Positions 9,501-16,269 of a stretch of 21,849 bases of DNA are shown here, in pieces. The stretch covers positions 1 to 21,849 of the forward strand of contig JBJHBT010000049.1 in the NCBI GenBank assembly GCA_050485645.1, read 5' to 3'. The position numbers were made by a program, and so were the translations under genes. Numbering within the stretch: position 1 is the first letter of the stretch; each line of letters starts with the position of its first letter. Under the pieces are notes generated by a model that did not search any database, was not told the origin of the DNA, and saw only the letters and a list, made by a program, of their open reading frames with translations. The stretch comes from JBJHBP01 sp050485645 (lineage in GTDB: Bacteria; Pseudomonadota; Gammaproteobacteria; Steroidobacterales; Rariloculaceae).

Positions 9501-12268
9501 CGTCGTGTGAACAGCATCCGCACCCCCGAGCGCGCGATCGCGTCCAGGCTGATCCGCGTGTCATAGGGCAGGAAGATCAGGGTGAGCAGGGCGAGCGCCA
9601 TCGGGCGCCCGGCGGATCTGCCGGTCTGGCTGACATGCACCAGCCAGTCGCGTTCGTCCGGCTTGCGGACCAGCTCGATCACGCTGCACAGCAGGGTGGG
9701 CAGGCACACCACCGCCAGCACCAGCACTGTCCACAACCACCCGGGTCCTGGCCCCAGCAGCCAGCCTCCGGCGAGCAGGGTCAGCAGTGCCGGCGCCACC
9801 AGGCTGCGCCGCAGGTTGTCGTGAAGCTTCCACAGCGACAGGGCCGACAGCGGGTTCGCCTGCCGTTTCGCCTGCGCGCCATCCGGGCCGGGGGGAGCCG
9901 GCACACGCGGCAGCAGCCAACCGGCCAGCTGCCAGTCGCCGCGTATCCAGCGGTGTCGTCGGCTGGCCTCGATGGTGACGCTGGCGGGATGTCCTTCGAT
10001 GACATCGACATCGGTCACCAGCGCCGAACGTGCATAGCCGCTTTCCAGCAGATCGTGGCTGAGAATGAGATTCTCCGGAAAGCGGCCGTCGACGGCCTGA
10101 CGAAACGCATCGACGTCGTAGATTCCCTTGCCGATGAACGAACCTTCCGCGAACGCGTCCTGATACACATCCGACACTTCGCGCGTGTAGGGATCGATTC
10201 CAGAATCGCCTGAGAACAGTCTGGTAAAGCGCGATTGGCCGGCACTGGTCAGACTGATCGACGCACGCGGTTGCAGGATGGCGTAGCCTTCGACGATGCG
10301 GCCCTTGCCGGCATCATAGACCGGCCGGTTGAGCGGATGCGCCAGGTTGCCTGCCAGAGTGCGCGCCGCATCGCGCGGCAGCTGCGTGTCGGTATCCAGA
10401 GTGATGGCATACCGGATGGATCCGAGAATGGACGTATCGCCGACGATCTCCGAAAACGCCGTTCGTGCGCCGCCTCTGAGCCGGGCATTGAACTGTTCCA
10501 GTTTACCTCGCTTGCGCTCGTAGCCCATCCACACCCGTTCGAACGGATTCCACAGGCGCGGCCGGTGAAACAGATAGAAGATACACGGGCGATCATCGCG
10601 GTAGGTCGCGTTGAGCGCCTCGACCGCGGCGCGCGCGTGATCGAGCAGTGCCGTGTCGTTCGGCAGTGTTTGCTCGGGCGCGTCACAGAAATCCGTCAGC
10701 AGGGCGAAGAACAGATTGGCATCGCGGTTGCCGAGATAGCGGATCTCCATGGCTTCGAGCAGATCGTCGACGTCCTGCAGACTGGTCAGCAGGGTGGGGA
10801 CGATCACGATGGTGCGATGGTTGTCCGGAATTCCTGTTGAAAAGTCCAGCCGCGGCAGCCCGCGCGGTGGCAGCAGGAGCGTGACCAGCAGGTTGACCAG
10901 CGGCACGGCCAGCGCCGAGGCGGCGATAATCAGTGGCAACGCGAGCAACCAGAGCCGCCAGTCGTCCGTTATCGATCCGCCCGCTGCGGAGTCGAGCGTG
11001 GACAGCACCAGCGCGATCGGAATCAGCGTGAACAGCAGGATGGTGCCGAGATAAACAGGCAGGCGGAAGTTCCGGCCTGCGCGACCGATGCGCGATTTCC
11101 ACGACGGCCGCCAGCCAACAGCGCGCTCCAGCTGCGGGCGGCCATGATCGATGAGGTAGTAACCGACATGTGCGCTGCGGTCGTGCCCGCCCTGTTGCGC
11201 CGCGGTGGCGCGCGCAAGCGCGATGGCTTCGCGCGCCACCGCCAGTTCGCTGCACGCGCTGCGTCGTGCGATGTCCTCGATGACATGCCGGTAGCGGTCG
11301 CGGGTGGCGAAGTCCTGGCTGGCATACATCGCCATCGGATCCTCGCGCAACGTCAGTTCGACGACGCTGAGCGACTCGACGTACTGCTTCCAGTCTGTGG
11401 CGCTAATGAAACGCAGGCTGCCAACGCTGTTGGCGATGGAGATCTGATTGGCCGCGGCGGTCCGGCCGGCCGCCTCCGACAGTTCGGTGGCGGTCACCCC
11501 CTGTTCGAGCAGCTTGTGCTCGACCCAGGTCTGCACGAACGCCATGGCCGGTCCCTGCGCCTGGAGTCGACCGTAAAACTCCTCCACGAAGGGCGCGGTC
11601 AGCGGCACATCGGCATTGGCGAACTCGGCCAGCAGCTGGATCAGCCGTTTCGGTTCGCGTTCGGCCGCTGCGAGCATGCGGTCCGCCCAGCTGATGGCCG
11701 CGTCGCGCTCCTCGCGCCGCTGGGCGATACGCACCCCGACGCGGCGCAGATTCTCCAGCAGCGCCAGCTGCAGCATGATGGGGAAGGCCCACAATTCACC
11801 CAGCTTCAACGGTTCGACGGTCTGGTAGGCGGCGATGAACTGCGTGGCGTTGTCGCTGTCGACGCGCCCGTCCATGTGGGAAATCAGCTCCAGCGCCAGG
11901 TCGTAGATGCGCGGAAAACCGGCTGATGCGCCATCGGCCAGTCGCGGCAACTGGCGGCTGTATCCGCGTGGCAGATGCCGACGCGCCAGCGTGATCTGCT
12001 GCTCGATCAGATAGAAGTTGTCGAGCAACCAGGCCTCCGCCGGCACAATTCGTTGTCCCTGTGTGGCGACGGCGGTCACGACGTCATACGCCGCCAGCAG
12101 CACGCGCGCATTGTCCGTCAGCCGTGGCAGCAGCCTGTCCGGTCCCGGACGCGGGTCGACTCGATGCCGGCCCGCCAGCGTCACCGCGTGGCGCTTCAAC
12201 TGCCCGATGCTGAACAACCCTGAACGCAACAAATCGGTATCCCGATCGCGATGCAAGGCATTGCGCAT
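3560..12268 (-). CDS. ndvB: Cyclic beta-1,2-glucan synthase (NdvB/ChvB/Cgs type)
   Basis: A giant inner-membrane enzyme of about 2,902 residues, close to the usual 2,800-2,900. The family makes beta-1,2-glucan from UDP-glucose, cyclises it and sets ring size; the product acts in the periplasm in osmotic adaptation and host interaction. Visible order, approximate residues: an N-terminal domain (LFSIGQLKRHA, then LLPRLTDNARVL); membrane segments at 403-468; a GT84 transferase domain with DTDTQLP near 623 and RRHRWIRGDWQ near 773; membrane segments at 818-868, 888-913 and 948-993; a glycoamylase-like domain at 1055-1533 (SWSGSMFEYLMP, WGISESCYNATD); two GH94 beta-sandwich domains from about 1597 and 2076; and a GH94 barrel from about 2381 with GDWNDG near 2554. 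The frame is unbroken. The start is uncertain: ATG 12268 has no ribosome site, the frame extends to a TTG at 12379, and a strong AAGGAGG lies between them at 12307-12313. Confidence 0.95.
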   Translation of the reverse strand: MRNALHRDRDTDLLRSGLFSIGQLKRHAVTLAGRHRVDPRPGPDRLLPRLTDNARVLLAAYDVVTAVATQGQRIVPAEAWLLDNFYLIEQQITLARRHLPRGYSRQLPRLADGASAGFPRIYDLALELISHMDGRVDSDNATQFIAAYQTVEPLKLGELWAFPIMLQLALLENLRRVGVRIAQRREERDAAISWADRMLAAAEREPKRLIQLLAEFANADVPLTAPFVEEFYGRLQAQGPAMAFVQTWVEHKLLEQGVTATELSEAAGRTAAANQISIANSVGSLRFISATDWKQYVESLSVVELTLREDPMAMYASQDFATRDRYRHVIEDIARRSACSELAVAREAIALARATAAQQGGHDRSAHVGYYLIDHGRPQLERAVGWRPSWKSRIGRAGRNFRLPVYLGTILLFTLIPIALVLSTLDSAAGGSITDDWRLWLLALPLIIAASALAVPLVNLLVTLLLPPRGLPRLDFSTGIPDNHRTIVIVPTLLTSLQDVDDLLEAMEIRYLGNRDANLFFALLTDFCDAPEQTLPNDTALLDHARAAVEALNATYRDDRPCIFYLFHRPRLWNPFERVWMGYERKRGKLEQFNARLRGGARTAFSEIVGDTSILGSIRYAITLDTDTQLPRDAARTLAGNLAHPLNRPVYDAGKGRIVEGYAILQPRASISLTSAGQSRFTRLFSGDSGIDPYTREVSDVYQDAFAEGSFIGKGIYDVDAFRQAVDGRFPENLILSHDLLESGYARSALVTDVDVIEGHPASVTIEASRRHRWIRGDWQLAGWLLPRVPAPPGPDGAQAKRQANPLSALSLWKLHDNLRRSLVAPALLTLLAGGWLLGPGPGWLWTVLVLAVVCLPTLLCSVIELVRKPDERDWLVHVSQTGRSAGRPMALALLTLIFLPYDTRISLDAIARSGVRMLFTRRGLLLWQLPAYARRNARRTLAGFFREMWIAPTLAVALGAALAAASQPAAWLYAAPILLLWLFSPVVGWWISQPLVAPAPGLNGEQRAFLQSSARRTWRYFADFVGADDNWLPPDNFQEYPAPALASRTSPTNIGLSLLADLAAVDFGYITAGECLRRVGNTLAAMAKLERYRGHLYNWYDTRTLQPLQPRYVSSVDSGNLAGSLLTLQAGLAEMKHQPVLSPNAWQGLRDTLRVLAEELPADSVPELAKAIGLLRDTLRARLRDGPPRTLAAATSVLNEIRRLGDDLLESLPTNINGELVYWARTFDQQSRALREELAYLVPDSWRDEAIPTRMQLAGLGTAATGMAAADVAGTHVPGKAALEQLGMIDDLIRRCRELAAMDFGFLYDTASGLLAIGYDVRERRRDPSCYDLLASEARLASFLLIAQGQLPQKHWFSLGRLLTSQGGEVSLISWSGSMFEYLMPQLIMPSYANTLLEQTCKAAVSRQIEYGRQREVPWGISESCYNATDIHHVYQYRAFGVPGLGFKRGLGDDLVIAPYASALALTVTPREACRNLQTLADHGFRGIYGFYEAIDYTPSRVPRGKPHATVRAFMAHHQGMTLLAFAHVLLDQPMQRRFMSDPLVRATELLLQERVPKKGATLHPHAAEVSAAARPPSGDAGMFMRVFTDVNIPIPEVHLLSNGRYHVMATHAGGSASRWGELAVTRWREDATTGAWGTFIYLRDRDSGHYWSTAHQPTLRRADHYEAIFVQARAEYRRLDQAIEAHTEISVSPEDDVEIRRVTLTNQSSRRRHIEVTSYAEVVLAPLNADLAHRAFSNLFVQSEILPERQAILCTRRPRMPGEQVPWMFHLLAAPGAQTDEPSYETDRARFIGRGRTVANPLVLDNGEHSSSLSNTAGPVLDPIVAIRRMLTLSPDESASVQIISGVADTREAALALLDKYCDRHFVERAFEMAWFQSEEVLRHLNASEADAQVFGRLANSVIYGNPLRRAAPDVIARNRLGQSGLWRFAISGDLPIILLTIGDLNRIDLVKQVLQAHAYWRMKGVSADLVILNEDFSGYRAQLHDQIMGLINAGPEAQVADKPGGVFVRRAEELSEDERVLLQTVARIVFSDTAQTLIEQVERRVSAKRKSDLLEPVRQAVVEAAYPLASRERIFVNGLGGFTPDGHEYVITLEPGQTTPAPWVNVIASPHIGTVVSESGSAYTWVENAHEFRLTTWHNDPLCDSSGEALYIRDEETGAFWSPTPLPARGTSGYVCRHGFGYSVFEHYEAGIASELFTYVAMDAPVKFVVVKLRNSSTQTRSLSLTGYWELVLGEWRHTNLMHIVTEMDAHSGALFAHNAFGRECRNRVVFAHVSERERSVCGNRAEFIGPNGSLTRPAAMRRRRLSGRTGAAFDPCAALQTRIELASGQEREIVFIFGAAATADEARRFVQRFGGQEKAREALEAVWEHWNRTLGAVNVDTPDPALNVLANGWLIYQTLSCRLWGRSGYYQSGGAYGFRDQLQDTMALVHTTPWLAREQLLRHAGRQFIKGDVQHWWHPPDGQGVRTRFSDDYLWLPYATCRYVCTTGDTGVLDEPIHFLEGRELHADEEAYYDHPQRSTEAASLYEHCVRAIRHGLRFGVHHLPLMGCGDWNDGMNLVGRQGKGESVWLAWFLVENLESFAGLARDRGDAEFAGLCTTQAAELRGHIDAQAWDGAWYRRAWFDDGTPLGSSSNEECQIDSISQSWAVISGGGDPRRARQAMAAVDQRLVRREQQLIQLLDPPFDTSDLEPGYIKGYIPGVRENGGQYTHAAIWTTMALAMMGDTERAWEYFALLNPVHHGSTAEAIERYKVEPYVMCADVYGVSPHTGRGGWTWYTGAAGWMYRLIVETLLGLRLEVDHLRIAPCVPMDWPAYTIHYRYRDTVYHIAVRRVAGQTAQAIRVTVDGAAVDGTDVGASVGQWGGRLQCLIPLVDDRQEHHVEVSVIAPAPSPPAARRSP

Positions 12269-12303
12269 TCGTGACGACAGTCCGGAGTGATTCCTGGTTA
12301 TGA

Positions 12304-12313
12304 CATCCTCCTT
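12304..12313 (-). promoter_or_regulatory. Strong Shine-Dalgarno followed at once by a two-codon ORF
   Basis: On the minus strand AAGGAGG (12313-12307) is followed directly by ATG TCA TAA (12306-12298). The ATG is not in frame with the glucan synthase. In the synthase frame an ATA codon sits five bases after the AAGGAGG, which is ideal spacing but a very rare start codon. The site therefore either marks a non-standard start, serves a minimal ORF, or reflects a base error here. Confidence 0.4.
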
Positions 12314-12514
12314 CTCAGAACGTGACCTGACATCACCAATGACATTCCAGCCAGAATAAAGAAATCGCCAAACCGTCAATCATTGGAGATTCGTTCAGTT
12401 TAAGACCTGCAATGCACGCGAGGGGCTTTTTTTTTACCGGAAATTCGTCCGAAAAATGATGGCGTCGGGTATGTTCGATAACGCACAGACCATCCACCGG
12501 ATTCCACTATCGTA

Positions 12515-12591
12515 GGAACATTGCTCTGCATCTGCCTGAGTTCATGGCAACGCGCAGAACCCGAGTGTAACGGTCATCTGGAGGTCCGCTC
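12515..12591 (+). promoter_or_regulatory. Conserved csbD leader, copy A
   Basis: The 77 bp upstream of the csbD-like gene at 12592 resemble the 78 bp upstream of the csbD gene at 21278. Shared pieces in the same order are GGAA, CTGCATCT-C, AGTTCA-GG and TCATCTGGAGGT just before the ATG. GGAAC at 12515 followed by CCTGA fits loosely to an extracytoplasmic-function sigma factor promoter, but this is weak. The last block contains the ribosome site. Confidence 0.5.
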
Positions 12592-12774
12592 ATGAACGGG
12601 AGTCAGGTTGAAAGTGGTGCGAACGGAAAAAAGGCGAAGGGGAAGGACAAGGAGGATTCCGGCAACGTGACCGACGACAGCACCGGGCACAAGGATAAAG
12701 CCGGTAAGCACAGCGGCAAGACCGGCGCCGTGTTGGGGAAGATCAATGACGGTGCCAGAAAGACGAAGAAATGA
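12592..12774 (+). CDS. Divergent CsbD-family stress protein
   Basis: A 60-residue, very hydrophilic protein rich in K, G, D and S without cysteine. With one gap it aligns over its full length with the canonical CsbD protein at 21099-21278. Shared positions include MN--QV, GK-KE--G, the KHSGK/KHGGK block near residue 38 and a terminal Lys. CsbD proteins are small, probably flexible helical proteins induced in general stress (sigma-B in Bacillus, related stresses in Proteobacteria); their molecular role is not known. GGAGGT precedes ATG 12592 at good spacing. It is transcribed divergently from the glucan synthase gene and starts a rightward group with the DUF3185 and PQQ dehydrogenase genes. 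Confidence 0.75.
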   Translation: MNGSQVESGANGKKAKGKDKEDSGNVTDDSTGHKDKAGKHSGKTGAVLGKINDGARKTKK

Positions 12775-12835
12775 ACCATGGATGGAATAATCATGCATGA
12801 AGCGATGATTGCATATTGGTCTGAAGGAGATTGAA

Positions 12836-13051
12836 GTGGCGGGTACGAAAATTCTGGCTCTTGTGTTGCTTGTTGTGGGTTTGATTCTGCTTTTCTTCGC
12901 GTATCAGTCGTCCCAAAGCCTGGGCGATCAGGTCTCGGAGGCCGTTACCGGCCGTTTCACCGACTCCACCATGTGGTTTCTGCTCCTTGGCGTGGCGGCC
13001 GTGGTGGCCAGCGGTGGACTGATGCTGTTCGGTAAATCCGCAAACTCCTGA
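12836..13051 (+). CDS. DUF3185 family small membrane protein
   Basis: A 71-residue protein with two transmembrane helices (about residues 5-23, ILALVLLVVGLILLFFAY, and 46-66, WFLLLGVAAVVASGGLML). They are joined by a loop SSQSLGDQVSEAVTGRFTDS. The hydrophobic start, the Y-x-x-S-x-S-x-G-x-x-V-S-x-x-x-T-G loop and the length fit the DUF3185 family, whose function is unknown. The start is GTG 12836, because AAGGAG lies six bases upstream; a longer in-frame extension to TTG 12809 lacks this support. It sits 61 bp after the csbD-like gene and 74 bp before the dehydrogenase, so co-transcription is plausible. Confidence 0.8.
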   Translation: MAGTKILALVLLVVGLILLFFAYQSSQSLGDQVSEAVTGRFTDSTMWFLLLGVAAVVASGGLMLFGKSANS

Positions 13052-13125
13052 GTCCGGCCTCAAGCTCTCGCCGTGCTTCAGCGGCGGGCATGCTGCCGCA
13101 GTGTCACGTGGGAGATCCTCGATTG

Positions 13126-15555
13126 ATGCGGAGATTCGAGCGACCGGACCTGAAGCCGGCGGCACATCTGATTTTCCTGCTTTGTGCCTGTCTGCTTCTG
13201 ATTTTCGGGGTGACGGTCAGCTGGCTTGGCGCTCAGATCGCAGCGCTTGGTGGAGATCTGTATTTCCTGGCAGCGGGTCTGGCGTTCCTTGCGGCTGCGC
13301 TGGCAGGTCTGTTGCGGTGGCGGTGGGTGACGGTGTGGTTCCTGACCGGCCTGGTATTGGCCACCGCGCTTTGGGGTGTTCTGGAAGTGAATGCTCTGGG
13401 TTGGATGGACTCATGGCCATTCGACCTGGCAGGCCGCATGGCTGTTCCGGCGCTGCTGTTGATGCTGTTCCTGTCAATCGTCACATTCGGCGCGAAAGAC
13501 AGCAGATCCTGGAGATCAACAAGTTCAGTCACTGGCGCATCGGTTGCAGGTCTCGTGGGCGTCCTGGTCATTGCTCTGGTGTGGGTGCGCTGGGAGCGGG
13601 TTGAGGAGCCATCGCTACTTACTGTTCAGACTGAATCCTTTCCCGGCCACAATTCGGCCACGGCATGGATGGCTTACGGCGGCTCTGCCCTGGGGGCGGC
13701 CTACAGCCCGGCCAGCCTCATCACGCGTGGAAACATCGCGTCGCTTGACGAAGTCTGGCGGTTTCGGACGCAGGACATGCCGCCCAACGATCGGGTGTTC
13801 TTTTCGGCTCAAAACACCCCGGTTTATGCACAGGGCCTGTTATATACGTGCTCGCCGTCGAATCGGGTTTTCGCTCTGGACCCATCGTCTGGACAGCTTG
13901 TGTGGCAGTTCGATCCGGAAGTCGACCCGATGGATATGGAGTCGCTTTTCTCCGTGGCCTGTCGGTCAGTCGGTTTCCACGAGTCAGCGGACGTCGCGGG
14001 CCGATGCCGCTCCCGAGTGTTCGTTGCCACTGTCGACGGTCGGCTGATCGGACTGGATGCCGGGATCGGGGATGTTTGTTCCGAGTTTGGCGTTGATGGT
14101 GTTGTGGACCTCTCCCATGGAATGGGTTTTCGGGAAACGGGGTTTGCGTCGTCGACATCCGGACCGGCGGTCATCGGTGATCTCGTTATCATCGGGCAAC
14201 AGGTCAGCGACAATCAGCGTCGTGATGCGCCGTCAGGCGTGGTGCGGGCCTACGATGCACGTACCGGAGACCTCCGGTGGGCATGGGATGCCCATCGGCA
14301 GGGTATCGCGGACGTGCCGCTTGCCGAGGGCGAAATATATTCACGCGGAACGCCCAATGTGTGGAACGTAATCTCCGGCGATGTCAGTGCGGGCCTGGTC
14401 TACATAGCGACGGGGAACGCCGGCAACGATCACTGGGGTGGCACGCGTTCCGCCGAGGAGGATCGCTTCACTTCCGCGGTCGTTGCCATCGATATGGAGA
14501 GTGGAGAAACCGTCTGGGACTATTCCACAGTGATCCACGATCTGTGGGACTACGACCTTGGCGCCCAGCCCGCGCTGATGGATCTGGAGATGGGTGGCAG
14601 CTTGCGTCGGGTCCTGATACAGGGCACGAAACAAGGTTCCATCTTCATGTTCGATGCAGCAACAGGTGAGCCGCTGCGTCCGATAGAGTTTCGCGCCAGC
14701 CCGCAGGGCGCGTTGCCTGGTGACCGGGTGGCTGAATCGCAGCCGCAGGCGGTGTTCTTTCCCAACTTTGCCGGCAGAATCGGACCCGATCCGGAAGTGC
14801 TGAACTATCGAAACACCTGGGGCCTGGCAATGGTCGATGCCGCGCTGTGTCGACGAGATTTCCTGCGTATGGACTACGACGGGATATTCACGCCACCAAC
14901 CGAGAACCCGTATGGATCCCTGCTTTTCCCGGGAACCGTGGGTGGAATCAACTGGGGCGGGGTGGCTTTGGACCTGTCGCGGCAGATCCTGATCACCAAC
15001 CACTCGAGGCTGCCCAACGTTGTGACCATGCATCCCCGGGAGCAGGTCGATGACCTGCCTGTCGGATCAGGGGGCGCGCGGCCAGACCAGGCAATAGCGC
15101 CGCATTGGAACTCTCCCTGGGGGGTGACCCGGCCCATGTGGCTCTCGATTCTGGGCGTCCCCTGCATTGCGCCGCCTTGGGGCTTTCTGGCGGCTACCGA
15201 TCTGAACAGCGGTCGTCTGCTATGGTCTCGGCCGCTTGGAACGGGTTTCGATTCAGGCCCTTCAGGTCTGCCCACGTTTCTTCGGGTGCCGATCGGTACG
15301 GCGAATCTGGGGGGCGCCCTGACCACGGGCAGTGGCCTGACTTTCATTGCCGCTGCTCAGGATGATTTTCTGCGTGCCTTCGAGACGGAGACGGGGCGCC
15401 TGCTGTGGACGGCGCGATTGCCGGCAGGTGGACAGGCTTCACCAATGACCTTCCTCCACGAGGGGAAACAGTATGTGGTGATTGTGGCGGCTGGTCACCA
15501 GAGACTGGAGACTTCGGTGGGAGATTACGTGATCGCCTTTTCCGTGGCTGACTGA
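13126..15555 (+). CDS. Membrane-bound PQQ-dependent dehydrogenase (glucose/quinate/shikimate family)
   Basis: An 809-residue quinoprotein. The first 150 or so residues hold about five transmembrane helices; the remainder is a periplasmic eight-bladed propeller that binds PQQ. Propeller repeats are visible as A-x-D-x-x-x-G-x-x-x-W motifs: ALDPSSGQLVW, AYDARTGDLRW, AIDMESGETVW, TDLNSGRLLW and FETETGRLLW. Family hallmarks are AWMAYGGSALGAAYSP at the propeller start, LLYTCSPSNRVFALD, HDLWDYDLGAQP and PAGGQASPMTF near the end. There is no CxxCH, so no fused cytochrome c; electrons should go to ubiquinone as in Gcd. The length is near that of E. coli Gcd (796). Glucose, quinate and shikimate enzymes cannot be told apart by eye. 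The start at ATG 13126 fits a GGGAG upstream better than ATG 13090. No PQQ synthesis gene is in the window. Confidence 0.9.
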   Translation: MRRFERPDLKPAAHLIFLLCACLLLIFGVTVSWLGAQIAALGGDLYFLAAGLAFLAAALAGLLRWRWVTVWFLTGLVLATALWGVLEVNALGWMDSWPFDLAGRMAVPALLLMLFLSIVTFGAKDSRSWRSTSSVTGASVAGLVGVLVIALVWVRWERVEEPSLLTVQTESFPGHNSATAWMAYGGSALGAAYSPASLITRGNIASLDEVWRFRTQDMPPNDRVFFSAQNTPVYAQGLLYTCSPSNRVFALDPSSGQLVWQFDPEVDPMDMESLFSVACRSVGFHESADVAGRCRSRVFVATVDGRLIGLDAGIGDVCSEFGVDGVVDLSHGMGFRETGFASSTSGPAVIGDLVIIGQQVSDNQRRDAPSGVVRAYDARTGDLRWAWDAHRQGIADVPLAEGEIYSRGTPNVWNVISGDVSAGLVYIATGNAGNDHWGGTRSAEEDRFTSAVVAIDMESGETVWDYSTVIHDLWDYDLGAQPALMDLEMGGSLRRVLIQGTKQGSIFMFDAATGEPLRPIEFRASPQGALPGDRVAESQPQAVFFPNFAGRIGPDPEVLNYRNTWGLAMVDAALCRRDFLRMDYDGIFTPPTENPYGSLLFPGTVGGINWGGVALDLSRQILITNHSRLPNVVTMHPREQVDDLPVGSGGARPDQAIAPHWNSPWGVTRPMWLSILGVPCIAPPWGFLAATDLNSGRLLWSRPLGTGFDSGPSGLPTFLRVPIGTANLGGALTTGSGLTFIAAAQDDFLRAFETETGRLLWTARLPAGGQASPMTFLHEGKQYVVIVAAGHQRLETSVGDYVIAFSVAD

Positions 15556-15654
15556 AAAGGAACGGCGCGTGTTCGGCGGTGCGCTGGCGCAAACCAAAGT
15601 CGACTTCGGCATCATGCCGACCGAGGCCGCCGCGATACGGGCTGCCAGTGTACC

Positions 15655-15685
15655 CGCCGCAAGTAATGAACCATTGTTTGCGGCG
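15655..15685. repeat. 14-bp stem-loop
   Basis: CGCCGCAAGTAATG, loop AAC, then CATTGTTTGCGGCG. As RNA all 14 positions pair (12 Watson-Crick plus two adjacent G-U wobbles). There is no U-tract on either side, so it does not look like a standard intrinsic terminator. Confidence 0.7.
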
Positions 15686-15711
15686 AGGCGCACCAGGCAG
15701 TGGCCGCAGCA

Positions 15712-15754
15712 CCGGGAGGCCGCCACAGTTTTTATGCGTGTGGCCGGCCTCCGG
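15712..15754. repeat. 15-bp bulged stem-loop
   Basis: The arm at 15712-15727 pairs with 15739-15754 through 15 base pairs. There are two single-base bulges (15714 and 15745) and an 11-base loop containing TTTTT. No U-tract follows the stem. Confidence 0.65.
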
Positions 15755-15820
15755 GAGTCCTGCTGCTACATCGCAACTCAGGTCGGTGTCGAGCTGCGGG
15801 AGGGCCTACATCCGTCCAGT

Positions 15821-15868
15821 GTTGGCCGCGCCCGGTACGGATAGCCGCTTCTCACGCCCACGGCCAAC
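15821..15868. repeat. 8-bp inverted repeat with 32-base spacer
   Basis: GTTGGCCG at 15821-15828 is the reverse complement of CGGCCAAC at 15861-15868. It is the third large inverted repeat in the same gap; alone it would be modest evidence. Confidence 0.45.
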
Positions 15869-15942
15869 GCCTGACAGCTCGTCCCGGCGACGAATCGCGA
15901 CGATGATTGCAGCGCCGTACAAGTGTGATGTGCTCGCGTGGT

Positions 15943-16017
15943 TCAGCGCAGCCCCAGATAACCCAGGATGAACAGAACGATGACGACGGCGCCCACGATC
16001 CAGATAATTCGGTTCAC
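15943..16017 (-). CDS. 24-residue single-helix hydrophobic peptide
   Basis: A very short frame starting with GTG 16017. It encodes MNRIIWIVGAVVIVLFILGY followed by LGLR and a TGA stop. The product is one transmembrane helix with a basic residue at each end. AAAGGGAAG lies six bases upstream of the GTG, which supports translation. An in-frame ATG at 16047 would add ten residues (MYAAAKGKRI) but has a weaker ribosome site. Tiny single-helix peptides of this kind occur in many Proteobacteria, often next to stress and envelope genes, but I cannot name a function. It is downstream of, and codirectional with, the cardiolipin synthase gene (252-bp gap). Confidence 0.5.
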   Translation of the reverse strand: MNRIIWIVGAVVIVLFILGYLGLR

Positions 16018-16269
16018 GATTCGCTTCCCTTTCGCTGCTGCGTACATCTCTTTGTACTACTTCAAGGCCTGCGCTTCGGTGCGGTAGCGAACGCCCGTCA
16101 GACGTCCGCCGACCCATCCTGACCGGGTGCGGCCATCTTCCCGGGGCGTTCATGCCCTGTACGTCATCATCGAGCACCAGGCAGCACAGGACCGGTTCAC
16201 CACCGTCGATTCGTCCGGCCCCCGACCCCGGTTCCAACAGCCTCTCCCGCGCCTGCTCCAGAGCCGTGC

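Larger units (their letters stand above)
15556..15942. other. 387-bp intergenic region rich in inverted repeats
   Basis: The region lies between the dehydrogenase stop and the end of a leftward small gene, so it is a convergent junction. Open frames crossing it have no recognisable domain and a noncoding-like composition. It contains at least four inverted repeats: TCGGCA-TCA-TGCCGA (15606-15620), a 14-bp stem at 15655-15685, a 15-bp bulged stem at 15712-15754 and 8-bp arms at 15821-15868. None is followed by a clear U-tract. Confidence 0.6.

Noticed and set aside
12427..12435. Run of nine T in the ndvB-csbD gap, as a terminator
   Set aside because: No stable stem precedes it on either strand and no gene ends there; at most it is an A/T-rich promoter element.
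12515..12540. A firm ECF sigma factor promoter call (GGAAC...CCTGA)
   Set aside because: The -10 part is poor and the spacing is not kept in the paralogous leader, so only the conserved leader as a whole is reported.
15569..15844. 91-codon open frame after the dehydrogenase gene
   Set aside because: No domain, no hydrophobic pattern and no clear ribosome site; it crosses the strong inverted repeats, which fits noncoding DNA better.
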